DNA of 64,000 nt from Variovorax soli NBRC 106424 (GCF_001591385.1 NZ_BCUU01000010.1:22966-86965); one strand, 5' to 3'; positions 1 to 9,858 are shown, numbered from the stretch's first letter. Numbers and translations: made by a program. Notes: generated from the sequence alone by a model not told the origin.

Positions 1-669
1 GAACTCCACCCGCTCCGGGTTGTCGCGCACCGCGTTGAGCATGCGGCCCAGCGGCGTGCCGGTGAAGGCGAACATGAGTGCCGTGCAGACGAAGCAGTAC
101 ACGGCGATCAGGTAGTACACCTGGATCTGCGGGCCGAAGTTGATGCCCAGCAGCGCCTTGCCGTACACGCGGTCTGTGGTGACGCCGCCCTCCCCGCCGA
201 AGAAGCCGGGGAACATCAGCGCCATGGCCGCCACCAGTTCGCCGATGCCCAGCGTGATCATGGCGAAGGTGGTGCCCGACTTCTTGGTGGTCACGTAGCC
301 GAACAGCACGGCAAAGAAAGCGCCGCCCAGGCCGCCCACGATGGGAATCAGCACCAGCGGCACCGGCATCGAGCCCTTGGCGGCCAGGTTCATCGTGTGG
401 ATGGCGATGAACGAGCCCAGGCCCACGTACACGGCATGGCCGAAGCTGAGCATGCCGCCCTGGCCCAGCAGCATGTTGTAGCTCAGGCAGATGATGATGA
501 GGTAGCCGATCTGCGAGAGCATGGTCAGCGCCAGGCTGCTCTTGAAGATGAGCGGCGCCACGATCAGCGCGATGGCGAACAGCGACCAGATCAGGATCCG
601 GCCGACGTTCAGCGGCTTGAAGCGGTAGTAAGGCGTGGCGGTGGTCGTCGAGGACATGGTGGAGCTCAT
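1..669 (-). CDS. livM: Branched-chain amino acid-type ABC transporter permease LivM (C-terminus off window)
   Basis: Inner-membrane permease of the LivHMGF family, which moves branched-chain amino acids or related carboxylates from a periplasmic binding protein into the cytoplasm. The frame opens at ATG 669 (MSSTMSSTTTATPYYRFKPL) and stays open to base 1, so 223 codons of an expected 320-430 are present. It is hydrophobic throughout and contains the family stretch around SYNMLLGQGGMLSFGHAVYVG and the cytoplasmic loop GRMLNAVRDNPERVEF at the edge. Five bases separate it from the livH stop, so the two are co-transcribed. The ATPase genes livG and livF are expected to the left. The substrate cannot be read from the permease. 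Confidence 0.9.
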   Translation of the reverse strand, partial: MSSTMSSTTTATPYYRFKPLNVGRILIWSLFAIALIVAPLIFKSSLALTMLSQIGYLIIICLSYNMLLGQGGMLSFGHAVYVGLGSFIAIHTMNLAAKGSMPVPLVLIPIVGGLGGAFFAVLFGYVTTKKSGTTFAMITLGIGELVAAMALMFPGFFGGEGGVTTDRVYGKALLGINFGPQIQVYYLIAVYCFVCTALMFAFTGTPLGRMLNAVRDNPERVEF

Positions 670-674
670 GAACG

Positions 675-1634
675 TCAGTCCTCCCGGGTACCGAGCAGGC
701 CCTTGGGGCGGAAGATGAGGATCAGCACGAGGAACAGGTACGGCAGGATCGGCGCCACCTGCGAAATGGTGAGGGACAGCAGCGGATAGGCGAAGGTCTC
801 GGGCGTGATGCTCATGCCCAGCGACTGCAGTGCCGAGGCGCCCGAGTAGTCCAGCGCCACGGCAAAGGTCTGCACGATGCCGATGAGCAGCGACGCCAGG
901 AAGGCGCCGGCCAGCGACCCCATGCCGCCCACCACCACCACCACGAAGATGATGGAGCCCACAGATGCCGCCATGGCCGGCTCGGTGACGTAGGTGTTGC
1001 CGCCGATCACGCCGGCCAGGCCGGCCAGGGCCGCGCCGCCGCCGAACACCAGCATGAACACGCGCGGCACGTTGTGGCCCAGCGCCTCCACCATTTCAGG
1101 ATGCTTGAGCGCGGCCTGGATCACCAGCCCGATGCGTGTGCGCGTGAGCAGCAGCCACACTGACAGCAGCATCAGCAAGGCCACCAGCATGATGAAGGAG
1201 CGCGACTTGGGGAACTGCGTGCCGAACAGCGTGAACAGCGGGCCCTGCAGCTGCTCGGGCAGGCCGTAAGGCACCGTGGAGCGGCCCCAGACGAGCTGCA
1301 CCAGCTCCAGGATGAGGTACGAGAGGCCGAAGGTCACCAGCAGCTCGGGCACGTGCCCGAACTTGTGCACCCGGCGCAGGCTGTAGCGCTCGAACAGCGC
1401 CCCCAGTCCACCCACCAGCAGCGGCGCGATGAACAGCGCCGGCCAGAAGCCCACCACGCCCGACAGCGTGTAGGCGAAATAGGCGCCCAGCATGTAGAAG
1501 CTGGTGTGCGCGAAATTGAGCACGCCCATCATGCTGAAGATGAGCGTCAGGCCCGAGCTCAGCATGAACAGCAGCAGCCCGTAGCTGACGCCGTTCAGCA
1601 ACGAGATGACGAAGAATTCCATTTGAGAAGTCAC
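675..1634 (-). CDS. livH: Branched-chain amino acid-type ABC transporter permease LivH
   Basis: Partner permease of LivM: 319 residues with about eight hydrophobic segments, a normal length for LivH (290-340). The start MTSQMEFFVISLLNGVSYGLLLF is typical, since the family begins almost directly with the first membrane helix. The stretch VLNFAHTSFYMLGAYFAY matches the family's conserved NFAHG/MLGAY region, and the cytoplasmic coupling loop lies near ALKHPEMVEALGHNVPRV. It sits downstream of the binding-protein gene, with a strong hairpin terminator between them (1651-1680), so permease expression probably depends on read-through. The substrate is unknown. The acyl-CoA ligase upstream suggests an organic acid rather than an amino acid. 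Confidence 0.92.
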   Translation of the reverse strand: MTSQMEFFVISLLNGVSYGLLLFMLSSGLTLIFSMMGVLNFAHTSFYMLGAYFAYTLSGVVGFWPALFIAPLLVGGLGALFERYSLRRVHKFGHVPELLVTFGLSYLILELVQLVWGRSTVPYGLPEQLQGPLFTLFGTQFPKSRSFIMLVALLMLLSVWLLLTRTRIGLVIQAALKHPEMVEALGHNVPRVFMLVFGGGAALAGLAGVIGGNTYVTEPAMAASVGSIIFVVVVVGGMGSLAGAFLASLLIGIVQTFAVALDYSGASALQSLGMSITPETFAYPLLSLTISQVAPILPYLFLVLILIFRPKGLLGTRED

Positions 1635-1650
1635 TCCCTAGGCAGGAAAC

Positions 1651-1680
1651 AAAAAAAGGGCCCGATGTTGGTCGGGCCCT
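1651..1680 (-). terminator. Rho-independent terminator between the binding protein and livH
   Basis: Read on the minus strand, AGGGCCCGA (1680-1672) and TCGGGCCCT (1665-1657) form a perfect 9-bp stem around a six-base loop, followed by a run of T (1656-1651). It lies 40 bases after the binding-protein stop and just before livH. This fits partial termination that makes more binding protein than permease. Confidence 0.85.
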
Positions 1681-1719
1681 TCTCCATGGAGCCGCTCGAA
1701 GTGCGGCGCCGAGGCCGCG

Positions 1720-2961
1720 TCAGCCGTTCTGGCCGGGACGCTTCATCTGGCAGGTAGTGGGCGTGCTGGCCACGTAGGCGTCGTAGAACTTCACCGGTGC
1801 CAGGGTGTAGCCGGTGTTTTCCGGGCTGTAGGGATACTTGGCGCTGGCCTTCTCCCAACGGGTGATGTAGAGGCCCTGCTGCATCTGATGGTCGGCCTTG
1901 CGCAGTTCCACGTCGCCGTTGTAGCTCTGGAACTTCATGCCCTCGAGCGTGGCGGCCACCTTCAGCACGTCGGTCGTCTTGGCCTTGGCGATGGCCTCGG
2001 ACAGCGACAGCAGCACCGTGTAGAGCGACGTGGTGTACATGTCGTCGTTGAAGCGCTTCTTGTACTCGTCGGCCCACTTCTGCATCTGGCCGCCCATGTT
2101 GTAGTGGGCATAGCCGACCTGGTAGACCTTGCCGTCGGAGGCCGCGCCCATGGCGGTCGGCGTGCCGGTGGTCACGGCGTAGTAGGTGTAGAACTTGACG
2201 TTCAGGCCGGCGTCGTTCGAGGCCTTGATGAGCAGCGCCAGGTCGGAGCCCCAGTTGCCGGTGATGACGGTGTCGGCGCCCGACTGCTTGATCTTGGCGA
2301 TGTAGGGCGCGAAGTCGCGCACCTGGGCCAGCGGGTGCAGGTCGTCGCCCACGATTTCCACGTCGGGCCGCTTGACCTTCAGGTTCTCCTTGGCGAACTT
2401 GGAGACCTGCTGGCCGTGCGAGTAGTTCTGGTTGATCAGGTAGACCTTCTTGATGTCCTTCTGATCCTTCATGTAGGTGGTCAGCGCCTCCATCTTCATG
2501 GAGGTGTCAGCGTCATAGCGGTACTGCCAGTAGCTGCACTTGCTGTTGGTCAGGTCGGGATCGACGGCAGCGTAGTTGAAGTACAGAACTTCCTTGCCGG
2601 GGTTGCGGGCGTTGTTCTTTTCCAGCGCGTCGATGATGGCCAGCGCCGGGCCGGAGCCGTTGCCCTGCAGGACGAAGCGGGCGCCCTGGTCCATGGCCGA
2701 GCGCAGCGCCGCGGTGGTTTCCTGCGGGCTGAGCTTGTTGTCGATGGGAATGATCTCGAACTTGACGCCGGCCGCGTTCTTCTCGTTGAACTTCTCGGCG
2801 AAGAACTGCAGCGTCTTGAGCTGGTTGGTGCCCACGGCGGCCATCAGGCCCGAGAGCGGGTCGAGCCAGGCGATCTTGACGGTCTCGCCCTTCTGAGCAA
2901 AGGCGCCGGTCGCGGTTGCCGCGACGAGGCTGGCGGTCACGAGTTTCAGTGCGAACTTCAT
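1720..2961 (-). CDS. ABC transporter periplasmic substrate-binding protein, LivK/type I fold
   Basis: Periplasmic receptor for the LivHM permease. The 413-residue product begins with a Sec signal peptide (MKFALKLVTASLVAATATGAFA, cleavage after residue 22), then the mature start KGETVKIAWLDPLSGLMAAVG, typical of the Peripla_BP_6 family. Later segments such as FFAEKFNEKNAAGVKFEIIPIDNKLSPQ and YLINQNYSHGQQV keep the two-lobed fold pattern, and the C-terminus is complete. The length is normal for the family. The acyl-CoA ligase lies 171 bases upstream on the same strand and the permeases follow after a terminator. The ligand is not deducible, and paralogues in this order often bind aromatic or aliphatic carboxylates. 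Confidence 0.9.
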   Translation of the reverse strand: MKFALKLVTASLVAATATGAFAQKGETVKIAWLDPLSGLMAAVGTNQLKTLQFFAEKFNEKNAAGVKFEIIPIDNKLSPQETTAALRSAMDQGARFVLQGNGSGPALAIIDALEKNNARNPGKEVLYFNYAAVDPDLTNSKCSYWQYRYDADTSMKMEALTTYMKDQKDIKKVYLINQNYSHGQQVSKFAKENLKVKRPDVEIVGDDLHPLAQVRDFAPYIAKIKQSGADTVITGNWGSDLALLIKASNDAGLNVKFYTYYAVTTGTPTAMGAASDGKVYQVGYAHYNMGGQMQKWADEYKKRFNDDMYTTSLYTVLLSLSEAIAKAKTTDVLKVAATLEGMKFQSYNGDVELRKADHQMQQGLYITRWEKASAKYPYSPENTGYTLAPVKFYDAYVASTPTTCQMKRPGQNG

Positions 2962-3132
2962 ACGAGTCTCCAGAGTTTGCAGTCAGTCTTCAAAAGCCAG
3001 GGGCCGAGCGGATTACAAGCGCTTTCCAGGGAGCATTTCACAGGGATTGCCCCTAAGAGAAGCCCATCCCTATCACACAGGTGACAACTTGCGCCGTGGT
3101 GGTGCTACCGCCCGGTAGAAATGGCCGCCGGT

Positions 3133-4776
3133 TCAGAGCCCCGGCAGCTTGTAGTCCTTCAGGGTTTCACGCAGTTTGGTCTTCAGGATCTTGCCGGTTG
3201 CGCCCAGCGGAATGGCATCGGCGAACACCACGTCGTCCGGGATCTGCCACTTGGCGGTCTTGCCGTCGTAGAACCTGAGCAGCTCGTCGCGCGTGACTTC
3301 CGCGCCGGGGCGCTTGACCACGATGACGATCGGCCGCTCGTCCCACTTGGGGTGGGCCACGCCGATGCAGGCGGCCATCGCAACGGCCGGATGCGCCACC
3401 GCGATGTTCTCGATGTCGATGGAGCTGATCCATTCGCCGCCGGACTTGATCACGTCCTTGCTGCGGTCGGTGATCTGCAGGTAGCCGTCGGCGTCGATTG
3501 TGGCCACGTCGCCGGTGGGGAACCAGCCCTGGCCGCTCGCGTCCTTGACCAGGGGGTCGCCGCCCTCGCCCTTGAAGTACTCGCGCACCACCCAGGGGCC
3601 CTTCACGTACAGGTCGCCGTAGGCCTTGCCGTCCCACGCGACGTCCTGGCCGTCCCCGTCCACGATCTTCATGTCCACGCCGAAGATGGCGCGGCCCTGC
3701 TTGAGGCGGATGGCCAGCCGGTCGTCCGGGCTCATCTCCATGTGCTTGTTCTTCAGGGTGCACAGGGTGCCCAGCGGGGACATCTCGGTCATGCCCCAGG
3801 CATGCAGCACCTCCACGCCGTAGTCGTCCTGGAAGGCGCGGATCATGGCCGGCGGGCAGGCCGAGCCGCCGATGACGGTGCGCTTGAGGGTGGAGAAGCG
3901 CAGGTTGTTCGGCTTCATGTGACCCAGCATCATCTGCCACACGGTCGGCACGCCGGCGGCGAAGGTGACCTTTTCGGCCTCGATGAGTTCGAACACCGAC
4001 TTGCCGTCCAGCGCCGGGCCGGGAAACACCAGCTTGCAGCCCACCATGGCCGCCGAGTACGGAATGCCCCAGGCGTTGACGTGGAACATGGGCACCACCG
4101 GCAGCACCGAGTCGCGCGCCGACAGGCACATCACGTCGGGCAGCGCCGCGGCATAGGCATGCAGCACCGACGAGCGGTGGCTGTACAGCGCGGCCTTGGG
4201 GTTGCCCGTGGTGCCGCTCGTGTAGCACATGCTCGAGGCGGTGTTCTCGTCAAACTTGGGCCAGGCGTAGTCGCTGGGTTGTGTGCCCATCCAGGCCTCG
4301 TAGCTCACCAGGTTGGGCACGCCGGAATCCTGCGGCAGCTTGTCGGCGTCGCACAGCGCAATCCACTTGCGCACCTTGGGGCAGCGCGCATGCACCGCCT
4401 GCACCAAGGGCAGGAAGCTCAGGTCGAAGGCCAGCATGCTGTCTTCCGCATGGTTGGCGATCCAGGCGATCTGGTCGGGATGCAGGCGCGGGTTGATGGT
4501 GTGCAGCACCCGGCCCGAGCCGCTCACGCCGTAGTACAGCTCCAGGTGGCGGTAGCCGTTCCAGGCCAGCGTGGCTACGCGGTCGGAAAAGGCCACGCCG
4601 TCCGAATCCAGCGCCCGTGCCACCTGGCGCGCGCGCCGCGCCACGTCGGTCCAGGTGTAGCGATGGATGTCGCCCTCGACCCGCCGCGACACGATCTCGC
4701 CGTCGCCATGGTGGCGCTCGGCGAATTCGAGCAGCGAAGAAATCATCAGAGGGTGTTCCTGCATCAGCCCCAGCAT
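3133..4776 (-). CDS. AMP-dependent acyl-CoA ligase (medium/long-chain fatty-acid or methylthiopropionate-type)
   Basis: Adenylate-forming enzyme that activates a carboxylic acid with ATP and joins it to coenzyme A. The 547-residue product carries the P-loop-like motif [10 protein letters not shown] at 185-194, the A5-type motif AWGMTEMSP, the hinge region [16 protein letters not shown] with [17 protein letters not shown], and the C-terminal catalytic lysine in [15 protein letters not shown]. The layout resembles AlkK and DmdB (3-methylthiopropionyl-CoA ligase) proteins. A ribosome site AAGGAG lies 7 bases before the start. It is the first gene of the run into the ABC transporter, so it probably activates the imported acid in the cytoplasm. 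Chain-length preference is not visible. Confidence 0.9.
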   Translation of the reverse strand: MLGLMQEHPLMISSLLEFAERHHGDGEIVSRRVEGDIHRYTWTDVARRARQVARALDSDGVAFSDRVATLAWNGYRHLELYYGVSGSGRVLHTINPRLHPDQIAWIANHAEDSMLAFDLSFLPLVQAVHARCPKVRKWIALCDADKLPQDSGVPNLVSYEAWMGTQPSDYAWPKFDENTASSMCYTSGTTGNPKAALYSHRSSVLHAYAAALPDVMCLSARDSVLPVVPMFHVNAWGIPYSAAMVGCKLVFPGPALDGKSVFELIEAEKVTFAAGVPTVWQMMLGHMKPNNLRFSTLKRTVIGGSACPPAMIRAFQDDYGVEVLHAWGMTEMSPLGTLCTLKNKHMEMSPDDRLAIRLKQGRAIFGVDMKIVDGDGQDVAWDGKAYGDLYVKGPWVVREYFKGEGGDPLVKDASGQGWFPTGDVATIDADGYLQITDRSKDVIKSGGEWISSIDIENIAVAHPAVAMAACIGVAHPKWDERPIVIVVKRPGAEVTRDELLRFYDGKTAKWQIPDDVVFADAIPLGATGKILKTKLRETLKDYKLPGL

Positions 4777-4879
4777 GGGTTTGTCTCCTTGCGATCAGTC
4801 ATTGAAACGATTACGTCGCGGAGTATTGCGCAGTGCAACAAGCGCATGACTGGGGGAATGCCCGTAGCAATGACACGGG

Positions 4880-6667
4880 TCATTGCGCGGTGATCTTCGC
4901 GGTGGTGGGCGTCGCGTCCAGAAGCAGCGATGCGGGCCACGGCGACCAGCTGGCGCCGAGCGCGGCGGTATTGGGATCGCCGGTGCGCATGAAGGCGCCG
5001 ATGCTGGCCATGAACGCCTTGGACAGCGCCACCCGGCCCGGCTCGTTGGCCTTGCTGAAGGCCACGCTCGCCAGCAGCGAGGGGCCGAAGTTGCCGAACA
5101 GGAACGGCAGGTCGAAGGCATGCGCCGCGCCGTACACGTCGTTCCACGGCGCCGGCTGCTGCGCCCAGTCGAAGCGGTAGTGCCACAGCCTGGCCTGGTT
5201 CGGCTTGAGGGTATTGAGCAGGTTGTCGCGGTTGGCCTCGAACAGCCCGGCGGTGATCAGGCCCGTGGCCGCGTTGAAGCCGGTGACCGGCGTATCCACC
5301 GGAAGGTAGGACGCATCGATGATGTCGCCCGTCGCCACCTTGGCCGGCGCGTCGGGGTCGTTGTCGAACATCATCGAGAAGCGCGTCGCATCGTTCACGA
5401 TCCAGCCCGGCTTGAACGTGGGCGACAGCGAGGGCAGCAAGGACGCGAACAGCTTGCCCTCTTCCCGGGTGGTGCCCGCCATCAGCGGCATGTTCAGGCC
5501 CTGCCCCGCCGCCAGCGCGCCGATGGGGTCCAGCGGCACCACCTTGCCGTCCGGAATCGGGTTGGCCGCGTTCAGGCCGGCCGCCAGCACCACCTTGAGC
5601 AGCGCGCTGCCGTCCTTGCCGCGCAGGTAGGCGGCAATCTGCTCGGGCGTGCGGCCGGCGATGTAGGCCTGCGCCGCGGTGGCATCGGCGGCCGTGCCGT
5701 CGGCCACGAGCAGGCTGGCCAGGATGCCCTGGCCCTGCGCGAGGGATGCCGAGGCCGGCGACAGCGCGGGCACGGTGCGCGGCGGCAGGTTGCTGGCGAT
5801 GGACACCCCACCGCTCATCTCGATGGCCTTGTGGAAGAGCCCCGCGTTCCTGGACGAGCTCATCATCGCCAGCAGGTTGACCGCGCCGGCGGATTCGCCC
5901 GAGAGCGTGACGTTGGACGGATTGCCGCCGAAGCCGGCGATGTCGGACTGGACGAACTTGAGCGCCGCCGCGATGTCCAGCAGCGCGAAGTTGCCCGATT
6001 CTTCGCCATCGGCCTGGGCCAGCTGCGGCACGTTGAAGAAGCCCAGAATGCCCAGCCGGTAGTTGACCGTGACGACCACCGCGTTGGCGGCCTTGGCCAG
6101 GTTGGCGCCGTCGTAGATCGGATCGGCCGTGTAGCCGGAGATGTTGCTGCCGCCATGCACGAAGACCAGCACCGGCAGGTTCTTCTCGTCGCTGGCCGGG
6201 CGCCAGATGTTGAGGTAAAGGCAATCCTCGCTGCCCACCGGCTGGCCCATGGTGGTGCCGATGGAGGCGTCGTAGGTGTTGTTGGCGCCGGGGCCGAACA
6301 TGCGGCCGATCTGCAGGCAGGCGCTGGCAAAGCTCTTGGCCGGGCGCACGCCGTTCCATGCCTTCGGCGCAGCCGGCGCACGCCAGCGCAGCGCGCCAGT
6401 GGGCGCTTGCGCATAGGGCACGCCCTTCCAGAAATAGGTGCCCGACCGAACGCTGTCGTCCACGCCCTGCAGCGCGCCGGCGGAGGTCTGGCGTAGTGCC
6501 GGGTCGGCCGCCACAGGGGGCGGCTCGTTCGCCGGCGGCGGCGAAGAGGCCGGTGGGTTGGATGAACCACCGCACGCTGCCAGCAAGGCCGCCGCGGCCC
6601 ACGCCAGCACCCAGGGTCTGCTCGCGCGCGCCCGTTGCACCGCGACCTTCTCGATGTTCCTGCTCAT
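4880..6667 (-). CDS. Secreted lipoprotein carboxylesterase/lipase, type B
   Basis: Alpha/beta-hydrolase that cleaves carboxylic esters, anchored in the envelope as a lipoprotein. I start at ATG 6667 (MSRNIEKVAVQRARASRPW) because this gives a clean lipoprotein signal with the lipobox LLAAC (Cys32); an in-frame open stretch upstream lacks family features. A Ser/Pro-rich linker follows (33-55). Oxyanion loop HGG lies at 171-173, the family motif SEDCLYLNIW near 147, and the nucleophile motif GESAG has Ser259. The acidic member is probably in TTREEGKLF and the histidine in GAAHAFDLPFLFGNF. At 595 residues it is full length. It diverges from an AraC-type regulator, the likely controller. The ester substrate is unknown. 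Confidence 0.88.
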   Translation of the reverse strand: MSRNIEKVAVQRARASRPWVLAWAAAALLAACGGSSNPPASSPPPANEPPPVAADPALRQTSAGALQGVDDSVRSGTYFWKGVPYAQAPTGALRWRAPAAPKAWNGVRPAKSFASACLQIGRMFGPGANNTYDASIGTTMGQPVGSEDCLYLNIWRPASDEKNLPVLVFVHGGSNISGYTADPIYDGANLAKAANAVVVTVNYRLGILGFFNVPQLAQADGEESGNFALLDIAAALKFVQSDIAGFGGNPSNVTLSGESAGAVNLLAMMSSSRNAGLFHKAIEMSGGVSIASNLPPRTVPALSPASASLAQGQGILASLLVADGTAADATAAQAYIAGRTPEQIAAYLRGKDGSALLKVVLAAGLNAANPIPDGKVVPLDPIGALAAGQGLNMPLMAGTTREEGKLFASLLPSLSPTFKPGWIVNDATRFSMMFDNDPDAPAKVATGDIIDASYLPVDTPVTGFNAATGLITAGLFEANRDNLLNTLKPNQARLWHYRFDWAQQPAPWNDVYGAAHAFDLPFLFGNFGPSLLASVAFSKANEPGRVALSKAFMASIGAFMRTGDPNTAALGASWSPWPASLLLDATPTTAKITAQ

Positions 6668-6804
6668 GGCTTGCCTGTCTCCACACCGGGTTATTGGGAA
6701 TGCTCTGCCGTGCCGCCGCGCGCCATACTGGCGGCGCGGTCCGGCGACTCGGCCATTCTGTGATCCGGACTCGTCCCCGGCGCTATCCCAAGCGCGCCAA
6801 AACA
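6668..6804. promoter_or_regulatory. Divergent promoter region between esterase and AraC regulator
   Basis: This 137-base intergenic segment must hold both promoters. An imperfect GC-rich inverted repeat lies near 6714-6739 (CCGCGCGCC facing GGCGGCGCGG around ATACT), which could be a regulator site or only a hairpin. No convincing -35/-10 pair was identified by eye. Confidence 0.4.
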
Positions 6805-7902
6805 ATGACTTCACAAAGCCACTCCATCGCCCCCCGAACACCTGCCCACGGCCCACGTTCCCTGCGGTCCGGCGCACCGGCTCGGCCCGGCCGGCGCACC
6901 AGCAGCGCCGCCTGGCTGGAAGGCGTGCTGTCGATGTTCGATGCGCAGGGCCTGAACGTGCCGGCCCTGATGGCCGATGCCGGCTTCGACCCCGATTCCG
7001 TCCACCAGCAGGGCGCGCGCTTCGCGGTGGACGACATCACGGTGCTGTGGCAGCGCGCCGTGGCGCATGCCGCCTGTCCCACCCTGGGGCTGAGCCGGCC
7101 GCTGGCCGCCGCCTACGGCCGCGTGGGCGCGGTCGGCCACTCCATGGCCAGCAGCCCCGACCTGCGCACGGCGCTGGCGAGGCTGCAGCGCTACATGGCC
7201 GTCATCTCGGACGCGACGACCCTCAACCTGGAAACCGATGGCCGCGGCTGCTGGCTCGCCACCTCGCATGCCGGCGGTACCCTGCCCATTCCGAGGCAGC
7301 GGCTCGAATTCGCCATGCTGACCACCTTCACGCAGTGCCAATGGATCACGCGGCGCGAGCTGGCGCCGCTGGCGGTCGAGTTCGCCTATGCGGCGCCGGC
7401 CGACCGGCGCGCGCATGAAGACGCCTTTGGCTGCGAGATCCGCTTTGGCGCGGCCACCAACCGCATCCTTCTGTCCAATGCCGACCTCGCCGTGCCCCTG
7501 CCCACTGCAGACGCCGCGCTGTCGGCCGTGCACGAGCGGCTGCTCGACGAGCAGATGGAAAGGCTGGGCCAGAGGAGCTTCAGCGCCAAGGTCAGCGCCG
7601 AGATCGCGCGCTGCCTGCCTTCGGGCGAGCCGCGCCGGCCGGACGTGGCCGCCTCCCTTTGCATGGCCGACCGCACGCTGCAGCGGCGCCTGCATGACGA
7701 AGCGGTGTCCTTCCAGTCGCTGCTCGAGCAGACCCGGCAGGAACTGGCCCGCCAATACCTGGCCGATTCGCGCTATTCGCTGGCCGAAGTGGCCGACCTG
7801 CTGGGCTTCGTGGACACCAGCAACTTCTTTCGCGCCTGCAAGCGATGGTTCGGCCTGCCGCCGGCGCAGTACCGGGCGAAGGTGCGGCACGCCGACGCCT
7901 AG
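6805..7902 (+). CDS. AraC-family transcriptional regulator (Arabinose_bd/OruR type)
   Basis: DNA-binding regulator of 365 residues. I place the start at ATG 6805 (MTSQSHSIAPRT); the frame is open further upstream, but that stretch covers the divergent intergenic region. After a disordered Arg/Pro-rich head, the stretch from TSSAAWLEGVLSMFDAQGLNVPALMADAGFD through about residue 230 matches the N-terminal domain of AraC proteins such as OruR and ArgR. The C-terminal 100 residues form the double helix-turn-helix, with VAASLCMADRTLQRRLHDEAVSF as the first and YSLAEVADLLGFVDTSNFFRACKRWFG as the second. It diverges from the esterase gene, its probable target. The effector is unknown. Confidence 0.9.
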   Translation: MTSQSHSIAPRTPAHGPRSLRSGAPARPGRRTSSAAWLEGVLSMFDAQGLNVPALMADAGFDPDSVHQQGARFAVDDITVLWQRAVAHAACPTLGLSRPLAAAYGRVGAVGHSMASSPDLRTALARLQRYMAVISDATTLNLETDGRGCWLATSHAGGTLPIPRQRLEFAMLTTFTQCQWITRRELAPLAVEFAYAAPADRRAHEDAFGCEIRFGAATNRILLSNADLAVPLPTADAALSAVHERLLDEQMERLGQRSFSAKVSAEIARCLPSGEPRRPDVAASLCMADRTLQRRLHDEAVSFQSLLEQTRQELARQYLADSRYSLAEVADLLGFVDTSNFFRACKRWFGLPPAQYRAKVRHADA

Positions 7903-7960
7903 AACCCTGTCAAGGCCCCGGGGAAAAAGGGGCTCTGCCCGCTGAAGGACAATCCGGGGC

Positions 7961-9448
7961 ATGAGCCTTCTTGCCGACGAAGCCCGGGCAGCCCGCCTGG
8001 GCCTGCGCTGGAAACCCGGTTTCCACACGCTGGGCCCCGCCTTCTACACCGAACTGCGTCCTCGCCCTCTGCCCGACCCGTACTGGGTAGGGCGCAGCCC
8101 GTCGGTCGCCCGCGACCTGGGCATGGGCGCCGGGCAACTGGACACGCCTGAGGCCCTCGAAGCCTTCACAGGCAACCTGCTCATCGAAGGCAGCCAGCCG
8201 CTGGCCACCGTGTACAGCGGCCACCAGTTCGGCGTGTGGGCCGGCCAGCTCGGCGACGGCCGGGCCATCCTGCTGGGCGAGACCGACACGGGCCTGGAAG
8301 TGCAGCTCAAGGGCAGCGGCCTCACGCCCTATTCACGCATGGGCGACGGGCGGGCCGTGCTGCGATCGAGCATCCGCGAATTCCTGTGCAGCGAAGCCAT
8401 GCATGCGCTGGGCATTCCGACCACGCGCGCCTTGTGCGTCACGGGCTCCGACGCGCCGGTGCGGCGCGAAGAAATCGAAACCGCCGCCGTGGTCACCCGG
8501 GTGGCACCCAGCTTCATCCGCTTCGGCCATTTCGAGCATTTCGCGGCCAACGAGCGCGTGGCCGAACTGCGCCAACTGGCCGACTACGTGATCGACCGCT
8601 ATTACCCGGCCTGCCGCGAGAGCCAGCGCTTTGGCGGCAACCCTTATGCCAACCTGCTGGAGGCCGTGAGCGAGCGCACCGCCCGGCTGCTGGCGCAGTG
8701 GCAGGCGGTGGGCTTCTGCCATGGGGTGATGAACACCGACAACATGAGCATCCTGGGCCTGACCATCGACTACGGGCCCTTCCAGTTTCTGGACGGCTTC
8801 GATCCGCGCCACATCTGCAACCACAGCGACACGGCCGGCCGCTACGCCTACAACCAGCAGCCCAACGTGGCTTACTGGAACCTGTTCTGCCTGGCGCAGG
8901 CGCTGCTGCCGCTCATCGAAGACCAGCAGGTGGCCGTGGCGGCACTGGAGTCGTACAAGACGGTGTTCCCGGCCGAGTTCGAATCGCGCATGCGCGCCAA
9001 GCTGGGCCTGGCCGAAGCGGCCGACGGCGACCGCGAGCTGGTGAACGACCTGCTGCGCGCGCTGGCCGCCGAAAAGGTGGACTGGACCATCTTCTGGCGC
9101 CGCCTGTCGCAGCACGTGGCCGGCGACGGCCAGCAGGCCGTGCGCGACCTGTTCATCGACCGAGCCGCCATCGATGCCTGGCTGCCGGCCTACACCGAGC
9201 GCCGCGGCCAGCAGTCCGTGGGCGACGCCGAGGCCGCAGCGGCCATGCTGCGCGCCAACCCCAAGTTCGTGCTGCGCAACCACCTCGGGCAACTGGCCAT
9301 CGACCAGGCCCGCCAGAAGGACTTTTCGGGCGTCGCCCGCTTGCAAGCGCTGCTCGAGGCGCCATTTGAAGAACACCCCGGCCATGAAGACATGGCCGGA
9401 TTCCCCCCCGATTGGGCCTCCTCCATCGAAATCAGCTGCTCGTCATGA
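7961..9448 (+). CDS. selO: Protein adenylyltransferase SelO (YdiU family)
   Basis: Pseudokinase-fold enzyme that transfers AMP to Ser, Thr or Tyr of proteins, linked to redox homeostasis. At 495 residues it is normal length. Family hallmarks include [53 protein letters not shown] and the catalytic stretch [19 protein letters not shown]. The C-terminus ends CSS, the conserved tail that carries selenocysteine in animal SelO and cysteine here. The start ATG 7961 is preceded by GACAAT seven bases upstream, which could be a -10 element of a leaderless transcript. The stop overlaps the msrB start (ATGA), so the two are translationally coupled. Confidence 0.95.
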   Translation: MSLLADEARAARLGLRWKPGFHTLGPAFYTELRPRPLPDPYWVGRSPSVARDLGMGAGQLDTPEALEAFTGNLLIEGSQPLATVYSGHQFGVWAGQLGDGRAILLGETDTGLEVQLKGSGLTPYSRMGDGRAVLRSSIREFLCSEAMHALGIPTTRALCVTGSDAPVRREEIETAAVVTRVAPSFIRFGHFEHFAANERVAELRQLADYVIDRYYPACRESQRFGGNPYANLLEAVSERTARLLAQWQAVGFCHGVMNTDNMSILGLTIDYGPFQFLDGFDPRHICNHSDTAGRYAYNQQPNVAYWNLFCLAQALLPLIEDQQVAVAALESYKTVFPAEFESRMRAKLGLAEAADGDRELVNDLLRALAAEKVDWTIFWRRLSQHVAGDGQQAVRDLFIDRAAIDAWLPAYTERRGQQSVGDAEAAAAMLRANPKFVLRNHLGQLAIDQARQKDFSGVARLQALLEAPFEEHPGHEDMAGFPPDWASSIEISCSS

Positions 9449-9858
9449 CCTACCCCGTTCAAAAGACCGACGCCGAATGGAAGGCGCTGCTCGCCGAAAA
9501 AGGCGCCGAGCGCCCGGCCTTCGAAGTCACCCGCCACGCCGCCACCGAACGCCCCTTCACCGGCAAGTACGAAACCCACTGGGAAGACGGCAGCTACCAT
9601 TGCATCTGCTGCGGCGCCAAGCTGTTCGACTCGGCGACCAAGTTCGACGCCGGCTGCGGCTGGCCCAGCTTCTCGCAGGAGGCGGTGCCCGGCGCCATCA
9701 AGAACGTGGTCGACCGCTCGCACGGCATGGTGCGCACCGAGAACCTGTGCGCCAACTGCGGCGCGCACCTGGGCCACGTCTTTCCGGACGGCCCCACCGA
9801 CACCGGCCTGCGCTACTGCATGAATTCGGCTTCCCTGGATTTCAAGCCCCAGGAATGA
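9445..9858 (+). CDS. msrB: Peptide-methionine (R)-S-oxide reductase MsrB
   Basis: Repairs methionine-R-sulfoxide in proteins using a catalytic cysteine. The start ATG 9445 overlaps the selO stop; it gives 137 residues, [16 protein letters not shown], normal for stand-alone MsrB. The zinc site is two CxxC pairs (Cys53/Cys56 in CICCGAKLF, Cys102/Cys105 in CANCGAH). The catalytic Cys125 lies in RYCMNSASL, and Cys71 in GCGWPSF could be the resolving residue. No signal peptide is present, so it acts in the cytoplasm. Coupling to SelO points to a shared oxidative-stress role. The next gene starts 28 bases later. Confidence 0.96.
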   Translation: MTYPVQKTDAEWKALLAEKGAERPAFEVTRHAATERPFTGKYETHWEDGSYHCICCGAKLFDSATKFDAGCGWPSFSQEAVPGAIKNVVDRSHGMVRTENLCANCGAHLGHVFPDGPTDTGLRYCMNSASLDFKPQE

